Source of the DNA: Rhabditophanes sp. KR3021 | Lineage: Eukaryota; Nematoda; Chromadorea; Rhabditida; Alloionematidae | DNA length: 64,000 nucleotides | Direction of reading: 5' to 3' | NCBI GenBank assembly: GCA_963281155.1 | Contig: CAUJLY010000001.1 | Coordinates: 6,076,001 to 6,140,000, forward strand | Shown: positions 11,318-21,452 of the stretch, piece after piece | Layout of the letters: each line of letters starts with the position of its first letter | How positions within the stretch are numbered: the stretch's first letter is position 1 | Notes under the pieces: model-generated | The model's database searches: none | Seen by the model: the letters and a program-made list of their open reading frames with translations, nothing else | What the model was told of the DNA's origin: nothing | Made by a program: the position numbers and the translations under genes

Positions 11318-12350
11318 ATGGCAACACCGTTCGATCAGAATATGTCCATTGGCGGACAAACCTATGGTAACAGTGCGGGGTCCACAACAACACTCGTGGA
11401 CCAATGGAGAAGTTTAAAGCACCCAATGATATCACTAGCTCATGTAGTGTTTCGCTTTGCTCCAATCTTATTTTATGTGTTCTCAAATATGCTGGGGTAA
11501 GACATGTCTCCATCAATCAAAATATAGTAGAAAACAAAAAGCCACACTACTATTCAGAATATGCTCTGAATGGCCACGTTTTGCCAAATCATTTAGAATA
11601 AGCTTAATAGAGCATTCATGTCTGTTGAAAAATCTAAAGATTTCTTGGTAGAGTTGAAGTTGGCCACTTGATAAGTTATGGCATATACCTAGTTTACTGC
11701 TAACATTCAATTTCTAAGTAGAAAGTCTTAACGAAAGGTCAAACTTGACAGTAAATATCATGACGTAAAATAATAGTTCCCATCTAAGAATCAAAACATA
11801 AGGCACAAACCTAAACATTTTATTTATACAAAAATCTGATTTATAACCTAATATTGCAGGACAGGATTTATTGTACAAATTGTAGTTTTTGTAAGTACAT
11901 CAACTTACTATATTAATCAACTTGTTTTAGCTCATACTAATCACTTTAGACTTTTGGGTAGTCAAAAACATTTCTGGACGTCTCTTAGTTGGCCTTCGTT
12001 GGTGGGCACAAACGAATGATGAAGGCCATACCAAATGGGTTTATGAACAAGCCGAAAATCAAGCTTTATACGACCCAATCGAGTCAAAGGTATTTTGGGG
12101 AGCTCTATTCTTTGCGCCAGCCTTGTGGACTTTCTTTGTAGTTGTTGACTTCGTCACCTTCAAATGGATTTGGATGCTGTTGGCTTCCATGGGACTTGTA
12201 ATGACATCCATCAATGCATATGGTTACGTCAAGTGCAAATGGAACAATACTTCCGAGATTACAAGTTACTTTTCAAAGATGGCTCTAATGTCTATTTTAC
12301 GGAGAAATGCCCAACCAACGGCTTCTACCAATCCTACCCAAAATATTTAA
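11318..12350 (+). CDS. TVP23: TVP23/FAM18 Golgi membrane protein
   Basis: Three exons, 11318-11496, 11860-11890 (31 nt) and 11931-12350, with phases 2 and 0, give 209 residues. TVP23 hallmarks are present: KHPMISLAHVVFRFAPILFYVF, then DFWVVKNISGRLLVGLRWW, then YGYVKCKW. Four hydrophobic segments fit the tetraspanning Golgi/endosome family that works with SNAREs in late-Golgi traffic. The first intron is 363 bp, several times the local norm, and holds only short antisense open frames I could not relate to anything. AATAAA lies at about 12369. Confidence 0.9.
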
Positions 12351-12515
12351 ATCATTTTTTCATAAACCAATAAATACATAAATATAAAATCCAAATTAAT
12401 TAATTTAGTGTTAAACTCTTGTTATTATAAACTATTTAGAATCTATTCATAAATCATTTTTAAACGACAACAAATTTATTGTAAACATTCTTTGAACTAA
12501 CAAACTATTAAACTT

Positions 12516-13064
12516 CTAATTGTATTTACGATGAATCAAGTGTTTGTGGTCAATGCTCTTCTTTTCATTCTCATCCTTCGGATCGTCCTTGTATTTACTA
12601 ACAACTTTATAAACGTCGTGACCCATGGTTTCAGTATTCCATAATTCCTGTCCACGAGGCAATTTAGTCGTAACTCCACGTCTTTTTCCGGACCGATAAT
12701 CTCCGCCAACTGCAAACTCTTCAATCATAGACAAAATTTGATGTTCAGTTCTCCATGAGACTCTTTTGGCTCTGTGTCTGTTCCACTCGTATTCTCCAAC
12801 AATAAAGGGGTCATATGCAGTGTGATTTCTTTGCAACACAAACTTGACCTGTGGGTTATTCTTACTGAACCAATTAATTGCATTACTTATATAAAAGTGG
12901 TCTACTTACCGAATATCAGGAAGAAACTCTTCCACAAATTTCTCTAATCCTTGACTTTGCAACGCATTATATTGCCATCCAATTTTTAGGGACTTAAAAT
13001 AAGGAACAAATACGATTTTGGATGCTGTAAACGCATTTGACGGCAACATAAACCGTTGAGCCAT
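12516..13064 (-). CDS. MRPL43: Mitochondrial ribosomal protein L43
   Basis: Two exons, 13064-12910 and 12864-12516, with a 45-bp intron in phase 2, give 167 residues, close to the family length. Features shared with mL43: an N-terminal segment ending SQGLEKFVEEFLPDIRKNNP, then VKFVLQRNHTAYDPFIVGEY (short beta strand, Pro, aliphatic, GEY/AEY as in the L51/S25/CI-B8 fold) and a basic C-terminal tail. It would sit in the large mitoribosomal subunit. The assignment rests on motif order rather than strong identity, so a related L51/S25/CI-B8-fold protein is the main alternative. Divergently paired with the NEMF gene, with 219 bp between starts. Confidence 0.7.
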
Positions 13065-13283
13065 TTTTGCAAAAAACGTATGCTAGAATTGAATTAATAT
13101 CACTTGAAGAGACGTTTCACCAATCGGGGTTGTCTTAAAAATCTAACCAAACAACTTAACTATGTATTTCATCACTTGGGGTTTTAATTTATGTATAAAA
13201 GCGTAGCAAGATTTCATCTGTATTCTATTTTAAATTCGTCATTATTTCATCATTTGTTAATACTGCCTAAATTATAGTTAGAA

Positions 13284-16200
13284 ATGGGGCTTGAAGAACG
13301 TATTCAGGATCTTAAAAAAGAGCTGTCTCGTACACAAAATAATAAAGCTACTGAGAAGCATATCGGTCAGCTAAATTCAAAATTGGTTCGACTCACTAAG
13401 GCTTTGGCACTAGAGCAATCAAAAAATTGTTCCTTAGCAGTCGAAAAAGTAGAAGAAGATGTGGAAGTTAAAATGGCTGACATTCCAGTTACTATTGTAG
13501 GTCATTGTTTTTTTGAATGATTAATAATAGCAAATTTAGAGTGGAGTAAAAAATCGCTTCTCATCAATTGATATTTTGGCCATTGTCCATGAATTAAGAG
13601 CATTGAAAGGGATGCGTGTTATCAACGTTTATGATATTGACTCCAAAACATACTTAATCAGACTGCACAAACCCGATGGAAAGGCAGTAGTTTTGTTTGA
13701 AAGTGGTATCAGAATCCACAAGACTCAATACGAATGGCCAAAATCCATGTTTCCTTCTTCTTTCAGTATGAAGTTCCGTAAGCATATCAAGCAAAAGAGA
13801 CTTGAGGAAGTTAGGCAAGTTGGTTGTGACCGAGTAGTTGATTTAAGATTTGGCGATGAAGAGAGGGCATGTCATGTCATAATCGAATTGTATGATCGAG
13901 GAAATGTCTTGCTCACTGATCACGAGTATACTATCTTGAATATTTTGAGACCTAGAACTGACAAGGACCAAGATGTTAGGTTTGCCGTCAGAGAACGTTA
14001 TCCATTGGAGTTGGCTCAATATGATGGGAAGATTCCAAATAGCCAAGAAATCAAGGATGCTATGGTCAAAGCGAAGAAAGGTACTCAACTGAAGAGAATC
14101 CTAGCTCCAATGACTATTTACGGCCCAGCTTTAATTGACCATTGTTTGATGGGTCAAGGGTATGCGAGCAATGTACCAGTTGGAACTCAAGTTGATTCAA
14201 GTGACCAGCATGTAACTAAGATTCTTGATGCACTAGTCGCAGCCAATGTTGAGTTTCAAAAATTGAGAGAAAGCCCAGCTCATGGCTATATCACTTATCA
14301 AAACGTCCAAAGAATTGATGGAACCGATATGGAAAAGTTCATTGAGTATCATCCAATCAAATTTGAGCAATTTACCAGTGAAAAAAGCAATTTGCTTGTC
14401 AAGGAATTTGGCGAGTTTAGTGACGCAGTAGACGAATTCTATTCTAAACTTGACTCGCAAAAAAGTGAAAAAAGAGCTCTTCAAGTTGAAAAGGACGCCC
14501 TCAAAAAAGTTGAAAATGTCAAAAAGGATCATGAAGAAAGATTGAAAGCTTTGTTAATTTCTCAGGTAAATAAATGTGTTTAAACGTCTTTAGTTAATTA
14601 TTTTTAGGTTTCACAAAAAGAACGAGCCCAGAGAATTGAAATGAACGTTGAGTTGATAGATCAAGCATTACTTGTAGTCCAATCTGCTCTTGCAAACAAA
14701 CTAAACTGGGCTGATTTGGAAGAGTTGACCAAAGCCGGGCAAGAACAGGGTAACCCTGTTGCAATGGCAATCGCTGGATTTGATTTTCATAATAATCACG
14801 TTATAATGAAATTATTGGATGAAAATGACCCGTCAGCTGCCCCAATGATTGTTGCAATAGACATCAGTTTGTCGGCCAATCAAAATGCAAGAGCTTACTA
14901 CACTGACAAGAAGAGTGCTGCCGAAAAGCAGGTAAAGACAATTCAAGCTTCGGAAAGGGCTATTAAATCAGCTCATTTGAAAGCTCAGCAAACTCTAAAC
15001 CAAGTTAAGTCCAATGTTGCTGTTTTAAGGACCAAAAAGAGTTATTGGTTTGAGAAGTTCTTTTGGTTCATTTCATCTGAAAATTACTTGGTAGTGGGAG
15101 GTCGTGATGCTCATCAAAATGAACTTTTGGTTAAAAAATACTTTAGAGCAAATGATGTTTATGTGCATGCTGATCTTCATGGTGCATCTTCTTTGATCAT
15201 TAGAAATCACATTGATGGAAACGATATTCCGCCAAAGACATTAAATGAAGCTGCTACTATGGCTATTTGTTATTCTGCGGCTTGGAACGCTAAAGTTATT
15301 TCAAATGCTTGGTGGGTAAGACATGACCAAGTATCGAGAACTGCACCAACTGGAGAGTACTTGCCAACTGGTTCCTTCATGATTCGTGGTAAAAAGAATT
15401 ATCTTCCAAATGCCCAATTGGTTATGGGATTCGCTGTTTTGTTTAGAGTCGATGAAGATACTGCTGAAAGACATAAGGACGACAGAAAAGTTGTTGTTAA
15501 GCCTGACCTGGAAAGAATTGAAGTTGCTGAGGAGGAAGAAGAGGAATTCCCAGACGTTAAGATTGATGTGAATGCCAAAGAAAAAGAAGAATTCACTCTT
15601 TTACACTTGGGACCTCAAGGAATGACTCACAAGAAGGCCAAGCAAACTGAAAGAGAAAAGTTTTTAGCTGAAAAGAAAAGAATTGAAGAAGAAGCTGCTA
15701 AAGCTAAGAGAGATAAGAAGCGTCTTAATCAAGTTTTGAACAAAGCTACCAAAAAGAAGGTCAAAAACGAAAAGGTCAAGAAACACGATGATGAGTGGTT
15801 GGAGTTGGAGAAGAAAGCAATAGTCAATGCTAAAGAAAAGATCCCAGCCAATATTGCATCTCATCTAATGGAAGATCCTAAATGTGAAGACAATGAAGAT
15901 GAGAGTGAATTCGAGGAAGAAGTCATTGTCAGGGAAGTTGTCGATGATCAAATCAAGGAACAAGAAGAGGAGGAAAGTGATGCTGAAGAAGAGAAGGATC
16001 CTGTTGTCAACCACGATGATGACGATGACGACGATGAAGAAGGTGAAGATAAGAAAGATGACGATGTTGAATTGATGAACATGATGATTGGGAATCCATT
16101 ACTCGAAGACGATATTATCGGTGCTTTGGTTGTTGTTGCTCCATACCAAACATTGAACAACTACAAGTACAAAGTTAAATTAACGCCAGGAACAGGTAAG

Positions 16201-16365
16201 AGAGGTAAAGCCGCTAAGCAAGCTATGGAGTTATTCCAACGTGAAAAGTCTGCTACTGCTGCTGAAAGAAAACTACTGAAAGTATTACAAGGAGATGGAG
16301 AAATTGCAAGAAACATCCCTGGCAAGACTAAAGTTCAAGCCCCACAACTATTCAAGAGCAAGTAA
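13284..16365 (+). CDS. NEMF: NEMF/Rqc2 (NFACT) protein with a DRG-like N-terminal exon
   Basis: Three exons, 13284-13496, 13540-14565 and 14608-16365, all joining in phase 0, give about 998 residues. Residues about 72 onward are NEMF: VKNRFSSIDILAIVHELRA, CDRVVDLRFG (the Asp-Arg pair needed for CAT-tailing in yeast Rqc2), central coiled coil, NFACT-R (YWFEKFFWFISSENYLVVGG; VYVHADLHGASS), acidic and basic stretches, and the C-terminal ALVVVAPYQTLNNYKYK block. NEMF binds stalled 60S sub-units with Ltn1. The exon carrying NEMF's usual Met begins directly after an acceptor and has no ATG; the only in-frame start is in an upstream exon that reads like the DRG1/2 GTPase N-terminus (ERIQDLKKELSRTQNNKATE). 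An acceptor lies 6 nt before that ATG. The fusion is inferred from frame and splice sites. Confidence 0.85.
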
Positions 16366-16730
16366 GAGGCATTTAAAAATCGGTGGTTTTATTTATACAT
16401 ATGTATTACATCAAATTAAATATTGCGTTGTTTATATTATCAAAATGAGTTTTAATAAATTGTGTTCAATAAGTATCTATATCTAAATTGGAAAAGTGTA
16501 TTTTATAATTATCCGAATTGAATTATGTATAACAACTGAATTCGTGGAATAATCGTTTAAATTTACAAATTATGAGGGTTATCTTTGAAGGAAATACTAC
16601 TTTATTAAGAAAGATATGAATACGAATCTTAGTTTATTAAAAGAAATGTAATAATTAATAGAAATTCAGCTATTTATCCGAAAATTAATTACATTACGCT
16701 CAATAATGCTAAACGCAGATGTTCCAACAC
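16366..16730. other. 3' region between convergent genes
   Basis: A 365-bp AT-rich gap between the ends of NEMF and NAA10. AATAAA for NEMF lies near 16455. Nothing else seen. Confidence 0.5.
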
Positions 16731-17371
16731 TCAATGCTTTGGTCCATTTTTCTTGGGTGGGTTTTTGTCGTAGGCAGTAAAGAAGGTTTCCCTATTAGCT
16801 GGTTCAATGTTGTTTTCTTTAGCAAAGTCAACTAAATATCTCTTCATAGCAAGAGCATCTTCTAAATCGGCGTAATATTTTGGTTCAACTTCACTAATTT
16901 CGAATTTGAGACTGTTCTTGTAAAGGTTCAAGGCAGCTTTGTTACCAACACGGACATGTAGTGATACATAACGAGCATTGTAGTTTTCAACCATGGCTTT
17001 AGCTGTTTGGTCCATCATTTTTTTAGCGATTCCGAGACGACGGTAACTACGCTTCACTGCCAATGAAGTAATATGACCATGGGGTTCCTCGTCCTCTTCT
17101 TCCATTTTAGCCAGAACGTAACCCACAATTTCTCCCTAAAATGTGGTTATTAAAGTATTGTTCATTTTATCGGATCACTTACGTTCATATCCTCGGCAAC
17201 GTAACTGAGTTGAGGCCAACTAAGAGCATGGTAGGCAAAATATTTAAATTGATACTAAAAGAGAAATAAAATACGGTTTGTCTTATACGAACATACGTTT
17301 TCAGGCAAGCACATTAAGTTACAATTCTGGATGCGAATGTAGTCTTCATGTTCGGCAGGTCGGATGTTCAT
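16731..17371 (-). CDS. NAA10: N-alpha-acetyltransferase 10 (NatA catalytic subunit)
   Basis: Three exons, 17371-17297, 17254-17183 and 17135-16731, give 183 residues. The start [19 protein letters not shown] is the Ard1/NAA10 N-terminus; [18 protein letters not shown] and [10 protein letters not shown] follow. The GNAT acetyl-CoA motif is RRLGIA (Q/RxxGxG/A) and the beta6-beta7 region has [20 protein letters not shown]10 with NAA15 co-translationally acetylates N-termini after Met removal. The disordered C-terminal tail of vertebrate NAA10 is short here. All introns are 42-48 bp. Confidence 0.95.
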
Positions 17372-17552
17372 CTTAGACTATTCTAATTATTAGAGAAAGT
17401 ATTAAAAGTACAACTTAGGAAGGAAGCTAATAAATGTCTGACAACGAAAATATTTGACTTGTTGGAGTGTAGTTTATATAGAAATCTTTGAAAGTAACAC
17501 AATACGAGCGTTAAAAGTTTTAGTGACACATAGCAACAAACTTAATTTAAGA

Positions 17553-18055
17553 ATGAAGGCCGTTATTCAGAGAGTTACTGAAGCAAGTGTGACTGTCAAT
17601 GGGGAAATAGTAAGTATTTATATTACACAAATATTTTAAAGGCTATCATGATGCAATAATTTTAGATCAGCTCAATTGGGAAAGGTTTACTGGTGTTAAT
17701 TGGTCTTGAAACCTCTGACAAACCAGAGGATGCCGAATTTATCCAAAGAAAAATATTAAATTTGCGTCTTTTTGATGGGGAAAACGGGAAAAGATGGGAC
17801 AAAAGTGTCAAGGATATGGGGTATGAAGTGTTATGTGTTTCCCAATTTACGCTGCATGCTGTATTAAAAGGAAATAAGCTAGATTTTCACAAATCAATGA
17901 ATCCAAGTGATGCTCCTATCTTTTACTCCACATTTTTAGAGAATATGAAAAAAGCCCATGAGCTGACTAAGGATGGTCAATTTGGAGCAATGATGAGTGT
18001 TAATATCGTCAACGATGGACCTGTAACTATCAACATAGACAGTAAAAAAGAATAA
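17553..18055 (+). CDS. DTD1: D-aminoacyl-tRNA deacylase (DTD)
   Basis: Two exons, 17553-17609 and 17666-18055 (56-bp intron, phase 0), give 148 residues, the normal length. MKAVIQRVTEASVTVNGEI, GLLVLIGLE, the SQFTLHA catalytic motif and NDGPVTINID (the NxGPVT motif bearing the Gly-cisPro pair) are all present. DTD hydrolyses D-amino acids, and glycine mischarged on tRNA-Ala, from tRNA as a proofreading step. An AAG acceptor-like site falls immediately before the ATG. AATAAA near 18067. Confidence 0.95.
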
Positions 18056-18197
18056 TTCAGATGATAATAAAATACATTATTGATGCTGAACGAATAGTTA
18101 ATTGTAACAAAACACACTTGGCATAAACGTATTTAATTTGATATAAATAAATATTTTAAAAGTTACACTAAAATACAACGTCGGTATATCCTTTTAG

Positions 18198-18380
18198 TTA
18201 GATTATTTGTACGGTAGTCTTTTCGTAATTGTTACTGCACTTTACGGCGGCAGCAATAGTTACCGGTTTCAAAATAGTGAAAGAAGCAATTAGAAATTCA
18301 CTGACATTCTCAAATTGGGGACTTGAAACTTTTCTTACTTCAGTCATAATGTTTCTGATATCTCCCTCAGTAAGAGTCAT
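18198..18380 (-). CDS. Small hypothetical protein or terminal exon
   Basis: A 60-residue frame (MTLTEGDIRNIMTEVRKVSS...) lies 30-40 nt downstream of a strong acceptor on this strand (AATTTTTAG ending near 18416). The frame stays open back to that acceptor, so this may be the last exon of a longer gene or a small trans-spliced gene. Composition is protein-like (amphipathic, one Cys), but no family is recognised. The opposite-strand frame 18229-18432 looks like its shadow. Confidence 0.3.
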   Translation of the reverse strand: MTLTEGDIRNIMTEVRKVSSPQFENVSEFLIASFTILKPVTIAAAVKCSNNYEKTTVQII

Positions 18381-18466
18381 TTCAGCTATCGCGAAAACAA
18401 ACAAGGAAAGTAATCTAAAAATTATCTCTTAATTTAAGAAAAGAGCTACTAAATTTGGTTAATGTG

Positions 18467-18526
18467 TTGATAGATCTAATGAATTTGAATAAAGAAACTA
18501 TCAAGTTTGTTTAAAAGATCTATCAA
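18467..18526. repeat. Perfect 11-bp inverted repeat
   Basis: TTGATAGATCT at 18467-18477 and AGATCTATCAA at 18516-18526, with a 38-nt spacer, in the gap between two minus-strand genes. It could fold as a weak hairpin; no function implied. Confidence 0.7.
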
Positions 18527-18695
18527 ATTGTTATATTTAGAAGATTATTTTTATGTAGGAATCCGAAAATGTTTTGAGGATAAATTGAAGTAAAGTTCCA
18601 AAATAATTATTTATTTTCTTATTAAAGGGCAGTTTACATAATTGGTTATTTACCAAAAAAGAATTCTAAGAGGTGACTATTAACGATAGAATATA

Positions 18696-19753
18696 CTAGT
18701 ATAAATTATTGTTGCCAAAATGATTGCGCGGCCTAGGCGTATCCTCATCAAAGAACTTGTACTGATTTTCCTGTTGATACTCGCGATCACTAAATGGAGT
18801 AGATGTCGCGTGTGGTTCACCTTTGGCTTTTAGAACTGTTCTTTCAGCAGAAATGTCAAACAACTGGTTCAGCTTAGTGTTACCACCAACACTAGAGATG
18901 GCTGAGGTGTTGGCAAAAGGATTTCCATACTGCTGGTTGGATGATTTTGGAGTTACAGCCGAAGAGTATCCTAGGAGCATGGGAGTTGTAAAATGTGGTT
19001 GCTTCGACTTGGTGGCAAAGTTATTTTTTTGCGCCGTGTGTCTCTTTACTCCAGTACCCTAAATGAAACAAATACCATCAACTAGATTTTGCCTAAACTT
19101 ACCATCTTTTTAATAGGAGGACTTGTTTTTGTTATAGTTCGCTGCGTTAAAGAGATAGAAGTACGCAGTTCAGCATACTTTTTATTTAAATCAATGAACT
19201 GGTCCCTAAACTTTTGAGCTATAGCGGTAGAAGATTCCGCTTTCTTTTTATACTTCTCGATCTCACTTGCAGAAGCTTTCGCAACTTCGGAAGATCTTTT
19301 GACAGTTTCCTCATGAGTTCGGGCTACTTTTGTAATGTGATCTATCTAAAAATGCGTCTAAATTTTCCAAATTGGCTAAATTACCTTTTGACTCATAAAC
19401 TTAGATTGTGACTTTCTGTGCTTATCTTGAAAATTAATTATCACTCCAATTTTCCTAGTTGCATCTTCCAAGACTCTTTTCGGATTCATGAAATAGTTTC
19501 TACGGTCATGATCCAGTGTGCTATCTATAGCCCTAAAAACGGTTTGGGTTCTACACTTTGGACAGTTTGCTTGAGCAGTACCTCCAGTACAAAAATCTGG
19601 ATTACCTGCAATATCAATGAAAATATGAATTATAAGTTTAAACTAACTTCTAACAACACATTTAAGGCATACGATGTCATCACAATCGCCAATATGCAAT
19701 TTAGGACTATTTGTGGGTTTATCACCGCAAATATTACAATGTATCCACTCCAT
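18696..19753 (-). CDS. RNF212/ZHP-3-like meiotic RING SUMO/ubiquitin ligase
   Basis: Four exons, 19753-19648, 19605-19385, 19345-19103 and 19058-18696, give 310 residues with consistent phases. Residues 1-55 form a Zip3-type RING (MEWIHCNICGDK; CDDIVCLKCVV; CPKCRTQTVF). Next comes the segment typical of this family, with NYFMNPKR and a coiled coil opening FQDKHRKSQSKFMSQK (RNF212 has FQEKHRKR), then a Ser/Thr/Asn-rich tail ending YKFFDEDTPRP. RNF212, ZHP-3 and Vilya mark crossover sites in meiotic prophase and promote SUMO or ubiquitin conjugation on the synaptonemal complex. The RNF212-like group is clear; orthology within it is not. Confidence 0.8.
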
Positions 19754-21452
19754 CCAATCCTAGTACACGTATGAGACCAAGAGTATTTGAAACAACAAAA
19801 TTTGATGATATTACGCGGTATACATCGAAGACTTTTTGTATTAAGCACCCCACAACATTTATAAATTAAAGAATGCTATGCAATATTTAAAGTTGCTTTA
19901 TGTAGTTAAGACACTTTTGGTGATGTCTTATATTTAGTAATGGCTCGTAAAACAATACAATATTCGTTTTGCCAGCAATTTTAATGAACATATGTATCAA
20001 ATATTGAAAAAATTACTTAAATTTCCTTAAAGAAACCATAATGTACAGGAGATTTATACTTAAAATCAATCGTACAATATATAAAACCATATTAAATGTT
20101 CCAGAGAATATCTTGTTTTTGATAAGACAAGAATATTTTTATTTAAATAACATACACAAATGTCCCAACTTATATTAATTACAAGATCATGTTAGACCTA
20201 TTATTAAAAATAATTATACTTATTTGGTATTTATAACCTCTTGTTTAATATTTTTATAACATACCGTTACAAGTTTCTATTTGGAATTAAGGAGTGCGGT
20301 AAGTTCGGATGACCTCTTTTAGTATGATTAAATTATTCTTGGTACATATTAAATGCAATAACTTTTATATGTAGTTATTGGTAGCCTGCCAAGCAAATTT
20401 GAACCTTCCTGTGACTTTTTGCAATAAAGGAGGTATTGTTATTTTAAAAAACCGTCTTCAAGAAGGACAATGAATTCTTATTTATATAATATAATTGATG
20501 TTGTATAACCATAAAAGCCAACGGCAACCATATTCTGCAAGTCCGATTTGATTGAGGAGTTCCCAATCACGCACCAAATATTACCTTTTATTATGCCTCT
20601 TTTCATTGTTCGCAAAAGACAATTAATTGTTGATGTAAGGGTCACCAACAAAAGTTCAAGTTAAATCGCATTTCGTATTATCGGTTTAAGCGATTTAACA
20701 AATTAATATTAACAAATTGTATTAAAGTTATATCAATGCCGTTTAACACACATTTATGCAAATTGAATATGAATTTGTTAGCCAGTGCGAGGATAATTTG
20801 CAATCAGACATACATTTATTATTTCATCTACAAATTTGTTAATTATAAGAGTTTAGTGGAGCGAGAAAGCGTTCAGTAGTCTTGCCTTCCTTCTATGAAA
20901 ATCTTATTATACGTGATATAAAAGTGTAGATGATCCAAAACTATAGGTGATACAAAGTACTCAAGGACATCTCAGGATTAATACTTTATTTTTGGTGATT
21001 CTATTATTATTTTCTTAGTTTCAAAATATTTTGACTCCTTTTGTATGCGAACATACACATCTATCATCATTGTATAACGTACAATATAATTATATCTTCC
21101 AATACAACCCTCCCTCCTCAATCTCATCTCTTGATTTTTGACATTTCTTATGTCAACTATTTTTATAATATTAAATACAATCGTGGTCATTTTATGTCTT
21201 ACTAAATATACACTCGACACAACCAATTACCTCCTTTTGCCATTTCAAATTATTACTTACAATACCATATTAAATAGGACGATTTATTTTTTATAAATTC
21301 AAGTGTTCTCTTGACTAATCAACTTAGCCAAAAACCTTTTAATCTCTCTAATTTATTGGTCAAATCGAAAAGTAGGTTTGGACTTTTAAATACTTGGTAT
21401 TACGTGATTCACTTAATTTTTAGACTTTTCCAAATTGGTTTATTTCTCAAAG
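19754..21452. other. 1.7-kb intergenic region between divergent genes
   Basis: Between the starts of the RNF212-like gene (minus) and the anosmin-like gene (plus). Very AT-rich. Only isolated short frames, the longest at 20978-21226 minus, without splice or motif support. Probably promoter sequence for both neighbours. Confidence 0.5.

Noticed and set aside
13576..13578. TTG as start of NEMF
   Set aside because: Only the first near-cognate codon after the splice acceptor; NEMF homology begins upstream of it at 13546 and continues into the exon edge.
18229..18432. Plus-strand frame opposite the 18198-18380 gene
   Set aside because: No acceptor or signal on that strand; the minus-strand frame has a strong acceptor.
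20978..21226. 82-residue minus-strand frame in the 1.7-kb gap
   Set aside because: No splice signals, motif or poly(A) signal; likely random.
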